From Candidatus Edwardsbacteria bacterium RifOxyA12_full_54_48 (GTDB lineage: Bacteria > Edwardsbacteria > AC1 > EtOH8): a stretch of 64,000 bases of DNA. The DNA lies in contig MFFN01000001.1 of NCBI GenBank assembly GCA_001777915.1, forward strand, positions 124,001 through 188,000. The letters run 5' to 3'. This document shows, piece after piece, positions 15,659 to 23,744 of the stretch (its first letter is position 1; each line of letters begins with the position of its first letter). The translations under genes were made by a program, and so were the position numbers. Under the pieces are notes generated by a model, which worked only from the letters and a program-made list of their open reading frames with translations, ran no database searches and was not told the DNA's origin.

Positions 15659-15708
15659 TGGATTCCCGTCGGAGTTTATACTGAAATGTAATGAAGTGCG
15701 GGAATGAC
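15659..15708. repeat. TGGATTCC...GGAATGAC palindromic repeat
   Basis: TGGATTCCCG at the left, CGGGAATGAC at the right, with a centre closely similar to the repeat at 25086-25133 (GAATGCAATGAAG-like). It ends 12 bases before purM. Confidence 0.65.
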
Positions 15709-15720
15709 AAGAAGGGAATA

Positions 15721-16746
15721 ATGCGCTACAAAGATGCGGGCGTCAACATCGACGCCGGGACCGAATCGGTCCAAAGGATAAAAAAACTGGTCCGCTCCAC
15801 CTTCACCAGGAACGTGCTGACCGACATCGGCGGCTTCGGCGCCCTGTTCGACGGCTCGCTGAAGGGCTACCGGGAACCGGTGCTGGTCTCCTCCTGCGAC
15901 GGGGTGGGCACCAAGCTCAAAGTGGCCCTGATGGCCAACAGGCACGACACGGTGGGCCAGGACCTGGTCAACCACTGCGTCAACGACATCCTGGTGCAGG
16001 GGGCGCGGCCGCTGTTCTTCATGGATTACGCCGCCTTCGGGCGGCTGGATCCCAGGATCCTGGAGCAGGTGGTAAAGGGCTTTGCCAAGGCCTGCCAGGA
16101 GAACGGCTGTTCGCTGATCGGCGGGGAGACCGCCGAGATGCCGGGCATGTATGCCGTCGGCGATTACGACCTGGCCGGGTTCATCGTCGGCGTGGTGGAG
16201 AAGAAGAAGCTGATCACCGGAAGGAACATCAAACCCGGCGACGCGGTGATAGGCCTGTCCACCAACGGATTGCAGACCAACGGATATTCGCTGGCCCGCA
16301 AGATCCTCTTTGAAAAATGCAGATACCAGACCAATACCTATCTTCCGGAAATAAAATCCACCGTGGGTGAAGCCCTGCTCAAGGTTCACCCGTCCTTCCT
16401 GGGGCCGGTCTCTCCGCTGATGGATAAGGGCCTGATAAAGGGCATGGCCCATATCACCGGAGGCGGTTTCTTGGACAACATCCCCCGGGTCCTGCCGGAG
16501 AAATGCGGGGTGGAGATTTCTCTCGGCTCCTGGCCGGTCCTGCCGATATTCGATCTTCTGCAGAAGAAAGGCAATGTTCCATTAGATGATATGTACCGGA
16601 CATTCAACATGGGGATAGGGTTTGTGATGATAGTGGCCGAGCGGGATGTGAACGAAACGTTAAAAATGTTGAAAAAGTTTAAAACGTTCAAACCGTACGT
16701 GATCGGCCGGGTGGTGAAGGGGGCTAAAAAGGTAGTTTTAAAGTAA
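15721..16746 (+). CDS. purM: Phosphoribosylformylglycinamidine cyclo-ligase PurM
   Basis: AIR synthetase, fifth step of purine synthesis: closes the imidazole ring of FGAM with ATP. Start ATG 15721 (MRYKDAGVNID) is chosen because family members begin YKDAGVDI and AGAAGGG lies just upstream; an in-frame ATG at 15691 falls in the repeat. Motifs: SSCDGVGTKLK, DLVNHCVNDILVQGA, GGETAEMPGMY, GLSTNGLQTNGYSLAR, HITGGGFLDNIPR, FNMGIGFV. 341 residues, normal length. Another purine gene, purA, is at 25.2 kb, but the two are not in one operon. Confidence 0.96.
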   Translation: MRYKDAGVNIDAGTESVQRIKKLVRSTFTRNVLTDIGGFGALFDGSLKGYREPVLVSSCDGVGTKLKVALMANRHDTVGQDLVNHCVNDILVQGARPLFFMDYAAFGRLDPRILEQVVKGFAKACQENGCSLIGGETAEMPGMYAVGDYDLAGFIVGVVEKKKLITGRNIKPGDAVIGLSTNGLQTNGYSLARKILFEKCRYQTNTYLPEIKSTVGEALLKVHPSFLGPVSPLMDKGLIKGMAHITGGGFLDNIPRVLPEKCGVEISLGSWPVLPIFDLLQKKGNVPLDDMYRTFNMGIGFVMIVAERDVNETLKMLKKFKTFKPYVIGRVVKGAKKVVLK

Positions 16747-16793
16747 ATCATGTAATGTTTTTATAAAAAATCAACGGAAGAAAGTTATTATTT

Positions 16794-17186
16794 ATGGGAC
16801 ATGAAGAACAATTCATAAGAGCTTTTATTATTAAGGAAAAGAAAGAAAGGTATTTAACTTTATTGCAAACTCAGAAGGGTAGGCATAAAATAACCAGGCG
16901 CTTAGCTCACAGTTCTGATATTGATAATAAATGCATTCGTTTAATTCCCAATCATGAACAAACACCCAATAAAATATATAAAATATTGAAACAAAGAAAT
17001 GCCCCCGAAATATGCCATGTGATTTCAGAAGATGTTAAAATTGATAATAAAGATTTGCCGTTGGAAGAAGCTTTGGTAAATATAATTGGCAAAGGGTCAG
17101 GTACAATTTTGTCATGCATCCCTGGCCAATTGGGATACTACGAAGGTGAAGATCAAAATGAAAGATATATTATATCTTTAAAATGA
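16794..17186 (+). CDS. Small AT-rich conserved-looking protein, function unknown
   Basis: 130 residues: EEQFIRAFIIKEKKERYLTLL, then QKGRHKITRRLAHSSDID, IYKILKQRNAPEICHVIS, and a C-terminal GKGSGTILSCIPGQLGYYEGE before ERYII. The pattern (a short basic helix, a compact alpha/beta middle, a glycine-rich turn before a conserved tyrosine-rich strand) looks like a folded single-domain protein; I cannot name its family with certainty. It is clearly more AT-rich than purM and thiF on either side, suggesting later arrival. The 47 bases before it and 57 after contain no clear signal. Confidence 0.65.
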   Translation: MGHEEQFIRAFIIKEKKERYLTLLQTQKGRHKITRRLAHSSDIDNKCIRLIPNHEQTPNKIYKILKQRNAPEICHVISEDVKIDNKDLPLEEALVNIIGKGSGTILSCIPGQLGYYEGEDQNERYIISLK

Positions 17187-17243
17187 GTTGTTCTTAGGCT
17201 AAAGAAATATTAATACCTTTATGCGTTGCTAAAAAATATAATT

Positions 17244-18116
17244 ATGAAGATCCTCGTCAACGAAATAGCCCAGGAGATCGCCACCGGTTCGCTGGCGTCC
17301 GATGCCGCGCGGCTTTACAAGAACAACGCCGATCTGTTCATCCGCAACGGCTTCCCCTGCGGCCGGGACGTCAGGCTGGAGGACGGCGACCGGCTGGTGC
17401 TGATCAAAAAGGGCGAGATGCCCAAACGCGAGGAGCTGGAACATCTGCTGATGGCCCGGCATACTCCCGGCGTCCACGATCGGCTGAAGAACGCCACGGT
17501 GGGCATCGCCGGGTGCGGCGGGCTGGGATCCACCGCGGCCGTGGCCCTGGCCCGGGCGGGGATCGGCAAACTGATCATCGCCGATTTCGATGTGGTTGAG
17601 CCGTCGAACCTGAACCGCCAGCAGTATTTCGTGGAGCACATCGGCCAGCCCAAGGTGGAGGCCCTTAAGGAGATCATCCTCAAGGCCAATCCCTTTGCCG
17701 AAGTGGAATGCCATCAGGTGCGCATAACCCCGGACAATGTGTCCCAGCTATACAAAACGGCCGATGTGATCGTGGAAGCCTTCGACCTGGCCGACCAGAA
17801 ACTGATGCTGGCCGAGGCGGTCCAGAAACAGATGCCGGACAAACCCCTGGTGATCGGCAATGGCATGGCCGGCTGGGGCGACAACAATCTTTTAAGGACC
17901 CGGAAAGTGGGAAATATCCACATCTGCGGCGACGAGGTCAGCGAGGCCGGGCCGGGCATGGGCCTGATGGCGCCCCGGGTGGGCCTGGCCGCCTGCATGG
18001 AGGCCAACCAGGCGCTGGAGATCCTGCTGGGGCCGGATCCCAGGATCCAGAGCTTCGTCGAACAGGAAAAACAAAATCTTTTGAATATAAAACAACCCAA
18101 AGGGGAAAGATGCTGA
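17244..18116 (+). CDS. thiF: ThiF-family adenylyltransferase fused to a ThiS-like domain
   Basis: About 290 residues. Residues 1-57 (MKILVNE...GDRLVLIKKGE) form a ubiquitin-like ThiS/MoaD-type segment without a C-terminal GG. Then an E1-like domain: GIAGCGGLGSTAA (residues 88-99, ATP-binding loop), IADFDVVEPSNLNRQQYF with the conserved Asp and the Arg finger, and AGPGMGLMAPRVG near the C-terminus. This layout is that of the ThiF family 2 found with thiS in anaerobes; it adenylates the carrier's C-terminal glycine. ATG 17244 is preferred to TTG 17226. The separate ThiS overlaps its 3' end. Thiamine genes thiG/thiH/thiC are not in the window. Confidence 0.85.
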   Translation: MKILVNEIAQEIATGSLASDAARLYKNNADLFIRNGFPCGRDVRLEDGDRLVLIKKGEMPKREELEHLLMARHTPGVHDRLKNATVGIAGCGGLGSTAAVALARAGIGKLIIADFDVVEPSNLNRQQYFVEHIGQPKVEALKEIILKANPFAEVECHQVRITPDNVSQLYKTADVIVEAFDLADQKLMLAEAVQKQMPDKPLVIGNGMAGWGDNNLLRTRKVGNIHICGDEVSEAGPGMGLMAPRVGLAACMEANQALEILLGPDPRIQSFVEQEKQNLLNIKQPKGERC

Positions 18117-18307
18117 AGGTCAACGGGCAGGACCATCCCTGGCATCCGGGGCTGACCGTGGCCCTGCTGTTAAAGGAAAAGAATTACATATTTCACGCCA
18201 TCATCGTCAGGGTCAACGACAAATACGTTCCCGGCGAGGATTACGATAAAACAGCCGTCAACCAGGGCGACGACGTCCAGGCCATCCATCTGATAACCGG
18301 CGGCTGA
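18110..18307 (+). CDS. thiS: Sulfur carrier protein ThiS/MoaD-like
   Basis: 65 residues with the beta-grasp pattern MLKVNGQDHPWHPGLTVALLL, VRVNDKYVPGEDYD, VNQGDDVQAIHLITGG. It ends in the Gly-Gly that is adenylated by ThiF and then carries a thiocarboxylate. AAGGGG just upstream of ATG 18110 is its ribosome site, and it overlaps the thiF stop by seven bases, so the two are coupled. It may serve thiamine synthesis, or, given moaA and moaC downstream and no visible moaD, molybdopterin synthesis (inference). Confidence 0.88.
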   Translation: MLKVNGQDHPWHPGLTVALLLKEKNYIFHAIIVRVNDKYVPGEDYDKTAVNQGDDVQAIHLITGG

Positions 18308-18314
18308 TTCTGTC

Positions 18315-19478
18315 ATGCGTTCTTTCATGATCTTCATATTCATCTCCCTGGCCATCCTGATCTACGCCCTGGTCAATTTCTATATCTTTTCCAAGGGGTG
18401 GCAGTCGCTGGACGGCGTCCGCCGGGAATGGCGGCTGGCCTATGGGGTGGTCTTCATCGCCCTTGCCCTGTCGTTCATAGCCGGACGATTCTTGGAGAGG
18501 GCCGGCAGCAGCGTTTTTACCGATATTTTGGTATGGACGGGCTCGTTCTGGCTGGCGGTGATGCTGTACGGCTTTCTGGCCTCGGTGCTGTCCGATATCC
18601 TGCTCTTGGCGGCAAATCTGTTTAAGGTTAAGACACTCCAGTTTCTGCTGACCGGAGCAGCTTGGAAACTATGGACATTCCTTGTCACGGCCGGGCTGAT
18701 ACTGATCATCACCCTGGCCGGGTTCTTCAACGCCTGCAATGTCCGGGTCAAAAAGCTGGAGATAAATATCCCCAAGAATGCCGGGCAGTTCAAAGAATTG
18801 AACATCACCATGGCCTCGGACATCCACCTGGGCACCATCATCGGCAACGGACGGCTGGGAAGGCTGGTGGACAAGATCAACGCCACCGATCCCGACCTGG
18901 TGATCCTGGCCGGGGACATAGTGGACGAGGACATCGGGCCGGTGATCCGCCGGGACATGGGCAAGAAGCTGAAAGAGATACAAGCCCGCTACGGGGTGAT
19001 CGGCATCACCGGCAACCACGAGTATATCGGCGGGGTCAAGAAGGCGGTGGAATACCTGGAGGCCCACGGCATAAAAATGCTGATGGACGACAAGGTGCTG
19101 ATCGCCGATGCTCTATGGATAGTGGGCCGCAAGGACCGCAGCGGGGCCAGGTTCGACGGAAGCCCCAGAAAGCCGTTGAAAGATATCCTCTCCGGCCTCG
19201 ATCAAAATTTGCCGGTGATCCTGCTGGACCACCAGCCCTTCGCTCTGGAAGATGCCGTGTCCAACGGCGCCGACCTTCAGCTGTCGGGCCACACCCATCA
19301 CGGACAGCTATGGCCGCTGAACCTCATCACCAACCGGGTCTATGAAAAAAGCTGGGGATATCTGAAAAAAGGAAGTACCCATTATTATATCTCCAGCGGG
19401 GCCGGCACCTGGGGGCCGCCGGTGCGGATCGGGAACAGCCCGGAGATCGTCAGCCTCAAGATCAGTTTCAATAAATAA
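18315..19478 (+). CDS. Membrane metallophosphoesterase
   Basis: 387 residues. Four hydrophobic helices (start to about residue 145) are followed by a calcineurin-like phosphoesterase domain of the YkuE/YaeI type: MASDIHLGTIIG (D-x-H), LVILAGDIVDEDI (G-D-x-x-D), GITGNHEYIGG (G-N-H-E), LLDHQP and SGHTHHGQLWP (G-H-x-H). All metal ligands are present. Relatives act on lipid A precursors, UDP-diacylglucosamine or peptidoglycan lipids; the substrate here is unknown. It starts 7 bases after thiS and ends 24 bases before moaA, so it is likely co-transcribed with them. Confidence 0.88.
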   Translation: MRSFMIFIFISLAILIYALVNFYIFSKGWQSLDGVRREWRLAYGVVFIALALSFIAGRFLERAGSSVFTDILVWTGSFWLAVMLYGFLASVLSDILLLAANLFKVKTLQFLLTGAAWKLWTFLVTAGLILIITLAGFFNACNVRVKKLEINIPKNAGQFKELNITMASDIHLGTIIGNGRLGRLVDKINATDPDLVILAGDIVDEDIGPVIRRDMGKKLKEIQARYGVIGITGNHEYIGGVKKAVEYLEAHGIKMLMDDKVLIADALWIVGRKDRSGARFDGSPRKPLKDILSGLDQNLPVILLDHQPFALEDAVSNGADLQLSGHTHHGQLWPLNLITNRVYEKSWGYLKKGSTHYYISSGAGTWGPPVRIGNSPEIVSLKISFNK

Positions 19479-19502
19479 ATACCTTCAGGAATTTTCAGAC
19501 AG

Positions 19503-20477
19503 ATGCTATCAGACCAATTCGGCAGAAAAGTGAACTACCTCCGGGTGTCGGTCACCGACCGCTGCAACCTGCGTTGCCGCTACTGCATTCCCCAGGATGG
19601 CGTATCGTTGAAAAAGCACGATGATATGCTGAGCTTCGAGGAGATCGAGACCATCGTCCGGGCCGGGGTGGAGCTGGGCATCAACAAGGTGCGCCTGACC
19701 GGCGGCGAACCACTGTTGCGAAAGGGCTTTCCGGAGCTGGTGAAAAAACTGGCGGCCATCGAGGGCCTCAAGGACCTGGCCCTGACCACCAACGGCATTT
19801 TGCTGGGGCCCCTGGCCCGGGAACTGAAGCAGGCCGGCATCAAGCGGGTCAACGTCAGCCTGGACACCCTTAAGCCCGAAAGGTTCAAACAGATGACCGG
19901 CAGCGACCAGTGGCAGCAGGCCAAAGAGGGGTTCGAGAAGGCCCTGACGGCGGGCTTTGAACAGGTGAAGCTCAATGTGGTGGCGATAGCCGGCTATAAT
20001 GACGACGAGGTGGAGGACTTCGTCAAATATGCCATGGACAAGCCGATACAGCTTCGGTTCATCGAATTCATGCCGGTGGGCAATAAATTTTGGGAGAAGG
20101 GCAAACAGCTGAATTCAAAGCAGCTGATAGAGCGGATATCAAAAATCACCGCCATCGTTTCGCTGCCTCCTTTGAAAAATTCGGTCGCCGAGGAATATCA
20201 GATAGTGGGCAGCCCGGCCACCCTGGGGTTCATCTCCCCCCTGTCGCATTCCTTCTGCCGCGGCTGCAACCGTCTGCGCCTGACTGCCGACGGTTTCCTG
20301 AAGCCCTGCCTGGCCTCGAAATACGAGGTCAACATCAAGGTCCCGGTCAGGGCCGGGCACGCCGGCAACGAACTGCGGCGGGTGTTCTACGAGGCCATGC
20401 GGCTGAAACCAAGGGCCCATAAGATGGACCAGGGATTCTCGGACAATATCCGGCATATGGCCGAGGTGGGAGGATGA
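19503..20477 (+). CDS. moaA: GTP 3',8-cyclase MoaA
   Basis: Radical-SAM enzyme that begins molybdenum cofactor synthesis by converting GTP to 3',8-cyclo-GTP. N-terminal cluster CNLRCRYC (C21, C25, C28), LTGGEPLLRKG for SAM binding, NVSLDTL, RFIEFMPVG, and the C-terminal cluster HSFCRGCNRLRLTADG plus a third Cys in LKPCL. It ends in Gly-Gly, which is functionally important in known MoaA. 324 residues, normal length. moaC follows after 6 bases. Confidence 0.96.
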   Translation: MLSDQFGRKVNYLRVSVTDRCNLRCRYCIPQDGVSLKKHDDMLSFEEIETIVRAGVELGINKVRLTGGEPLLRKGFPELVKKLAAIEGLKDLALTTNGILLGPLARELKQAGIKRVNVSLDTLKPERFKQMTGSDQWQQAKEGFEKALTAGFEQVKLNVVAIAGYNDDEVEDFVKYAMDKPIQLRFIEFMPVGNKFWEKGKQLNSKQLIERISKITAIVSLPPLKNSVAEEYQIVGSPATLGFISPLSHSFCRGCNRLRLTADGFLKPCLASKYEVNIKVPVRAGHAGNELRRVFYEAMRLKPRAHKMDQGFSDNIRHMAEVGG

Positions 20478-20483
20478 TGAAAA

Positions 20484-20990
20484 ATGAAAAATGAAGAATC
20501 AAAAATCAAAAGTATTGTCAAATTGTCTCATGTTGGCTCCAATGGCCAGGCCCGGATGGTGGACGTCACCGAAAAAGAAAGGACCCGACGGATGGCCGCG
20601 GCCTCCGGCCGGGTGAAGATGAAGCCGGCCACCCTCGATCTGATCATAAAAAATCGCATCGCCAAGGGCGATGTGCTGGGCGTGGCCAGGATCGCCGGGA
20701 TCCAGGCTGCCAAGCGGGCCCATGAGCTGATCCCGCTGTGCCACCCGCTGGGGCTGACCCAGGTGGATGTCGAGTGCCGGGTGAATAAAATAAAATCTTT
20801 GGTTGAAGTAACCAGCACTGTGTGCTGTGCCGACCGCACCGGGGTGGAGATGGAGGCCCTGACCGCGGCGGCGGTGGCCTGCCTGACCATCTACGACATG
20901 GCCAAGGCGGCGGACAAGGGGATGGTGATCTCGGATGTCAAACTGCTGGTGAAGCGGGGCGGGAAGAGCGGGGATTGGAGAAGGGATTGA
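20484..20990 (+). CDS. moaC: Cyclic pyranopterin monophosphate synthase MoaC
   Basis: Converts 3',8-cyclo-GTP to cyclic pyranopterin monophosphate. 168 residues with ARMVDVTEKERTRRMAAASG, GDVLGVARIAGIQAAKRAHELIPLCHPL, DRTGVEMEALTAAAVACLTIYDMAKA and the final MVISDVKLLVKRGGKSG. The active-site Lys and Asp regions are intact. GGGAGGA lies 9 bases before ATG 20484. The first ~10 residues are variable. Confidence 0.95.
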   Translation: MKNEESKIKSIVKLSHVGSNGQARMVDVTEKERTRRMAAASGRVKMKPATLDLIIKNRIAKGDVLGVARIAGIQAAKRAHELIPLCHPLGLTQVDVECRVNKIKSLVEVTSTVCCADRTGVEMEALTAAAVACLTIYDMAKAADKGMVISDVKLLVKRGGKSGDWRRD

Positions 20991-21055
20991 AAGTCCCCTC
21001 TGGGGAAAAGACCACCCCGCATGTCATCCGCGATGTATTGAGGAAGATATTGTAG

Positions 21056-21109
21056 GGGCGTTCGGTCGAACGCCCGGACCCCTCCCTGCCCTCCCCGATG
21101 CGGAGAGGG
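21056..21109. repeat. Two adjacent palindromic repeats
   Basis: GGGCGTTCG, GT, CGAACGCCC (21056-21075), then CCCTCCCCGATGCGGAGAGGG inside 21077-21109. The second belongs to the same G/C-box family as 8908. They fill the moaC-MOSC gap (135 bases), which has no gene. Confidence 0.6.
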
Positions 21110-21126
21110 AAATTAAATTTAAAATA

Positions 21127-21558
21127 ATGGGCAAAATAATATCCATAAATATCAGCACCCGCAAGGGAGAGAAGAAGACCAGCGTTCAATCAGCTGTTCT
21201 TAAAGAGAACCACGGGATAGTGGGCGATGCCCATGCCGGGGACTGGCACCGCCAGGTGAGCCTGTTGGCGGCGGAGAGCGTGGACAAGATGCGGGGCAGG
21301 GGGATCGAACTGCACCCCGGCGATTTCGCCGAGAACCTGACCATCGAGGGGATTGACCTGAAAGGTTTGAAGATCGGGCAGAGGCTGAAGATCGGTTCGG
21401 AGGCAATTTTGGAGATAACCCAGATCGGCAAGGAGTGCCATAACGGCTGCGCCATAAAACGGCTGGTGGGAGACTGCGTGATGCCGCGGGAGGGCGTGTT
21501 TGCCAAGGTGATAAAAGGTGGGGAAATTAAAATTGAAGATAAAATAGAGGTTATTTGA
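21127..21558 (+). CDS. MOSC-domain protein
   Basis: 143 residues forming one MOSC domain: KIISINIS, IVGDAHAGDWHRQVSLL, ELHPGDFAENLTIEGIDL, LEITQIGKECHNGCAIKR with the conserved cysteine, and GVFAKVIKGGEI. MOSC domains bind molybdenum cofactor and move sulfur in MOCO sulfurase and related proteins. Single-domain MOSC proteins are often encoded among moa and mog genes, as here, and may deliver or carry the cofactor. It ends two bases before the OLD-like gene. Confidence 0.9.
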   Translation: MGKIISINISTRKGEKKTSVQSAVLKENHGIVGDAHAGDWHRQVSLLAAESVDKMRGRGIELHPGDFAENLTIEGIDLKGLKIGQRLKIGSEAILEITQIGKECHNGCAIKRLVGDCVMPREGVFAKVIKGGEIKIEDKIEVI

Positions 21559-21560
21559 TT

Positions 21561-23069
21561 ATGTGGATATCACAATTAAAAATGAACAATATAAGGTCTT
21601 TTGCGGAATTTGATTATACTTTTTCTAATGGGATAAATCTTTTTGTTGGTAAAAATAACTCTGGTAAATCTACAATTCTAAGAGCACTTTATACTATTCA
21701 AGATTCAGACACTATTAAAGGTGATGATTCAAGAAAATTAACTAAAAATGGGTTTATTCAGGTCGTTGTAGAAAATATTTCACATTTCGTACATGCACCG
21801 GGTTCCCAAGTTAATGGATTAAAGATAACCCAAAATTATTCCGACACACAAAGGGTGGGACCCAAAGTTACAGACAAAGATAACCCAGGTCATTCACTTG
21901 CTGCTACACCTTTTAAAAATTCTGAACCGGATAATATTATTTATCCTTTATTTTCAAAAAGAAAAAATAAAACCTACGCGCAAAGTATAAATGATAACTC
22001 AACAAAAATTATCAGTGGTGATTTTACAAATATTGTTTCCATTATTAATTCAATTATTGGCACAGATTTGCCTATTAGAAATGAATTTATAGAATCGTTT
22101 AAAAATATTTTTGAGTATGAAATAGCTACATTTTCTTACGGGAATGGAATGGATGCTGGTTTGGCTGTGACACGTTTTGATAATATTATTCTCGAAAATA
22201 TGGGGGAAGGTGTTGCACAGATATTAGGTTTATTGGCAATTTTATGTCGCGCAGAAGATAAGATTATTATGATTGAGGAACCAGAAAATGACTTGCATCC
22301 TGGGGCTTTAAAAAAGTTGTTGGAAAAGATTATCGATAAAGCTACTACAAATCAATTTTTTATAACTACTCACTCTAATATTGTTGCTAAATATCTTGGT
22401 AAATCTAAAGACATTAAAATATTTCATATAAAAAACGAAATAAAAGAGAGAATTCCTTTATCAACAGTTGATGAAGTGAAATCGAACGAAGATAAAATAA
22501 GATTGTTAGAAGATTTGGGATATGAATTACAGGATTTTGATATTTGGGATGGGTGGTTATTCCTAGAAGAATCTACAGCAGAAAGGATGATTTGCGAGTA
22601 TTTCATACCGTTATATGCACCAAAACTTAAGAATAAAGTAAAAACCGTATCATGTATGGGTAATTCACATGTCGAAAATAGATTTGAAGCATTTTACAGC
22701 AATTTTTTATATACGCACCTTACTCCGGTTTATGAAAATAAAGCTTGGGCAATAATTGATGGCGATGAAAAAGGCAAGGTGATTGTCGATGCATTGAGAG
22801 CTAAATATAAAAAATGGAAACCCGAACATTTTGACTATTTTATTAAGGATGCTTTTGAATTCTATTATCCTGAAATATTTCAGGATGAAGTAAAAAGAGT
22901 ACTGGCAATTAAAGATTTTAAGTCATCTTGTGACGAAAAAACAAACCTGCTGGTTAAGGTTTTAGAGTGGTCTGAAAGTAATAAAGATGAGGCAAAAAAG
23001 CATTTCGATTTTGTTGCGATAGATGTTATAGAAAAATTACAAATGATTGAAAAGAGTTTGTTTGGATAA
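21561..23069 (+). CDS. OLD-like AAA ATPase with possible TOPRIM domain
   Basis: About 502 residues. ABC/SMC-type ATPase: IRSFAEFDYTF, Walker A GKNNSGKST, signature-like ENMGEGVAQILGL, Walker B IIMIEEPENDLHP, switch histidine ITTHS. The C-terminal part (LFLEESTAERMICEYFIP ... AIIDGDEKGK) looks like the acidic E...DxD core of a TOPRIM nuclease, as in OLD-family proteins used in phage defence. ATG 21561 is chosen with GAGG upstream; the in-frame TTG at 21555 is unlikely. Strongly AT-rich, unlike the moa genes on either side, and fitted between the MOSC stop and the mogA start (overlapping by one base), so it looks imported. No GajB-type helicase is next to it. Confidence 0.75.
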   Translation: MWISQLKMNNIRSFAEFDYTFSNGINLFVGKNNSGKSTILRALYTIQDSDTIKGDDSRKLTKNGFIQVVVENISHFVHAPGSQVNGLKITQNYSDTQRVGPKVTDKDNPGHSLAATPFKNSEPDNIIYPLFSKRKNKTYAQSINDNSTKIISGDFTNIVSIINSIIGTDLPIRNEFIESFKNIFEYEIATFSYGNGMDAGLAVTRFDNIILENMGEGVAQILGLLAILCRAEDKIIMIEEPENDLHPGALKKLLEKIIDKATTNQFFITTHSNIVAKYLGKSKDIKIFHIKNEIKERIPLSTVDEVKSNEDKIRLLEDLGYELQDFDIWDGWLFLEESTAERMICEYFIPLYAPKLKNKVKTVSCMGNSHVENRFEAFYSNFLYTHLTPVYENKAWAIIDGDEKGKVIVDALRAKYKKWKPEHFDYFIKDAFEFYYPEIFQDEVKRVLAIKDFKSSCDEKTNLLVKVLEWSESNKDEAKKHFDFVAIDVIEKLQMIEKSLFG

Positions 23070-23596
23070 TGGCTAAAATTAAAATCGCCATCATTACAGT
23101 CTCTGATAAAGGCGCGGCTGGACAGCGGGAGGACCTTTCCGGCCCGGCCATCAAAGAAATGCTATCCGGCCTGGATGCCGAGATCGTGGCCGCCGAGATC
23201 ATCCCCGATGAGCGGATACTGATTGCCGAAAGGCTGATACACCACGCCGACAAGGCCTGCTGCGACCTGATCCTGACCACCGGGGGCACCGGCTTTTCCC
23301 CGCGGGACGTCACTCCCGAGGCCACCCTGGAGGTGATAGACCGCCCGGTGCCGGGCATCCCCGAGGCCATGCGGGCGGCCTCTTTGGGCAAGACCCCGAT
23401 GGCCATGATCTCCCGGGCGGCGGCCGGCATCCGGGGCCGGACCCTGATCATCAACCTTCCCGGCAGCGTCAAGGCGGTCAGGGAGAACCTGGAGGTGATC
23501 CTGCCGGTGCTGCCCCATGCCATCGAGATACTGCGGGGAGCGGGCGGCGAGTGCGGCAACCAATCGAACGGCAAGAAAAGAGGGATATTAAAATAA
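23069..23596 (+). CDS. mogA: Molybdopterin adenylyltransferase MogA/MoaB
   Basis: Activates molybdopterin by adenylation before molybdenum insertion. 175 residues: IAIITVSDKGAAGQREDLSGPAI, IIPDE, LILTTGGTGFSPRDVTPEAT, MREASL-like MRAASLGKTPMAMISRAAAG, LIINLPGSVKAVRENL. The TTGGTG and PRDVTPEAT motifs are diagnostic. The start ATG overlaps the stop of the AT-rich ATPase gene. The rest of the pathway (moaD, moaE, moeA) is not in this window. Confidence 0.92.
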   Translation: MAKIKIAIITVSDKGAAGQREDLSGPAIKEMLSGLDAEIVAAEIIPDERILIAERLIHHADKACCDLILTTGGTGFSPRDVTPEATLEVIDRPVPGIPEAMRAASLGKTPMAMISRAAAGIRGRTLIINLPGSVKAVRENLEVILPVLPHAIEILRGAGGECGNQSNGKKRGILK

Positions 23597-23692
23597 CCAC
23601 CGAAACACGGAGGTCCTGAAAATACTAAAAATGCATTCAACCCTGTTGTTAGGTTAATCCCGTTTTTGTAAATTCAGTGTCTCTGTGGTGAA
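23597..23692. repeat. Inverted repeat between mogA and clpX
   Basis: CACCGAAACACGGAGG just after mogA and CAGTGTCTCTGTGGTG 70 bases later are imperfect inverted arms (CACnGAnACACnGAG type). The intervening sequence has no gene. The last 50 bases before clpX are AT-rich and may hold its promoter, not defined. Confidence 0.5.
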
Positions 23693-23744
23693 ACATATTA
23701 AACGGTAAGAAATAAAATCGGAATATAAATTGCGAGGTGAACCC

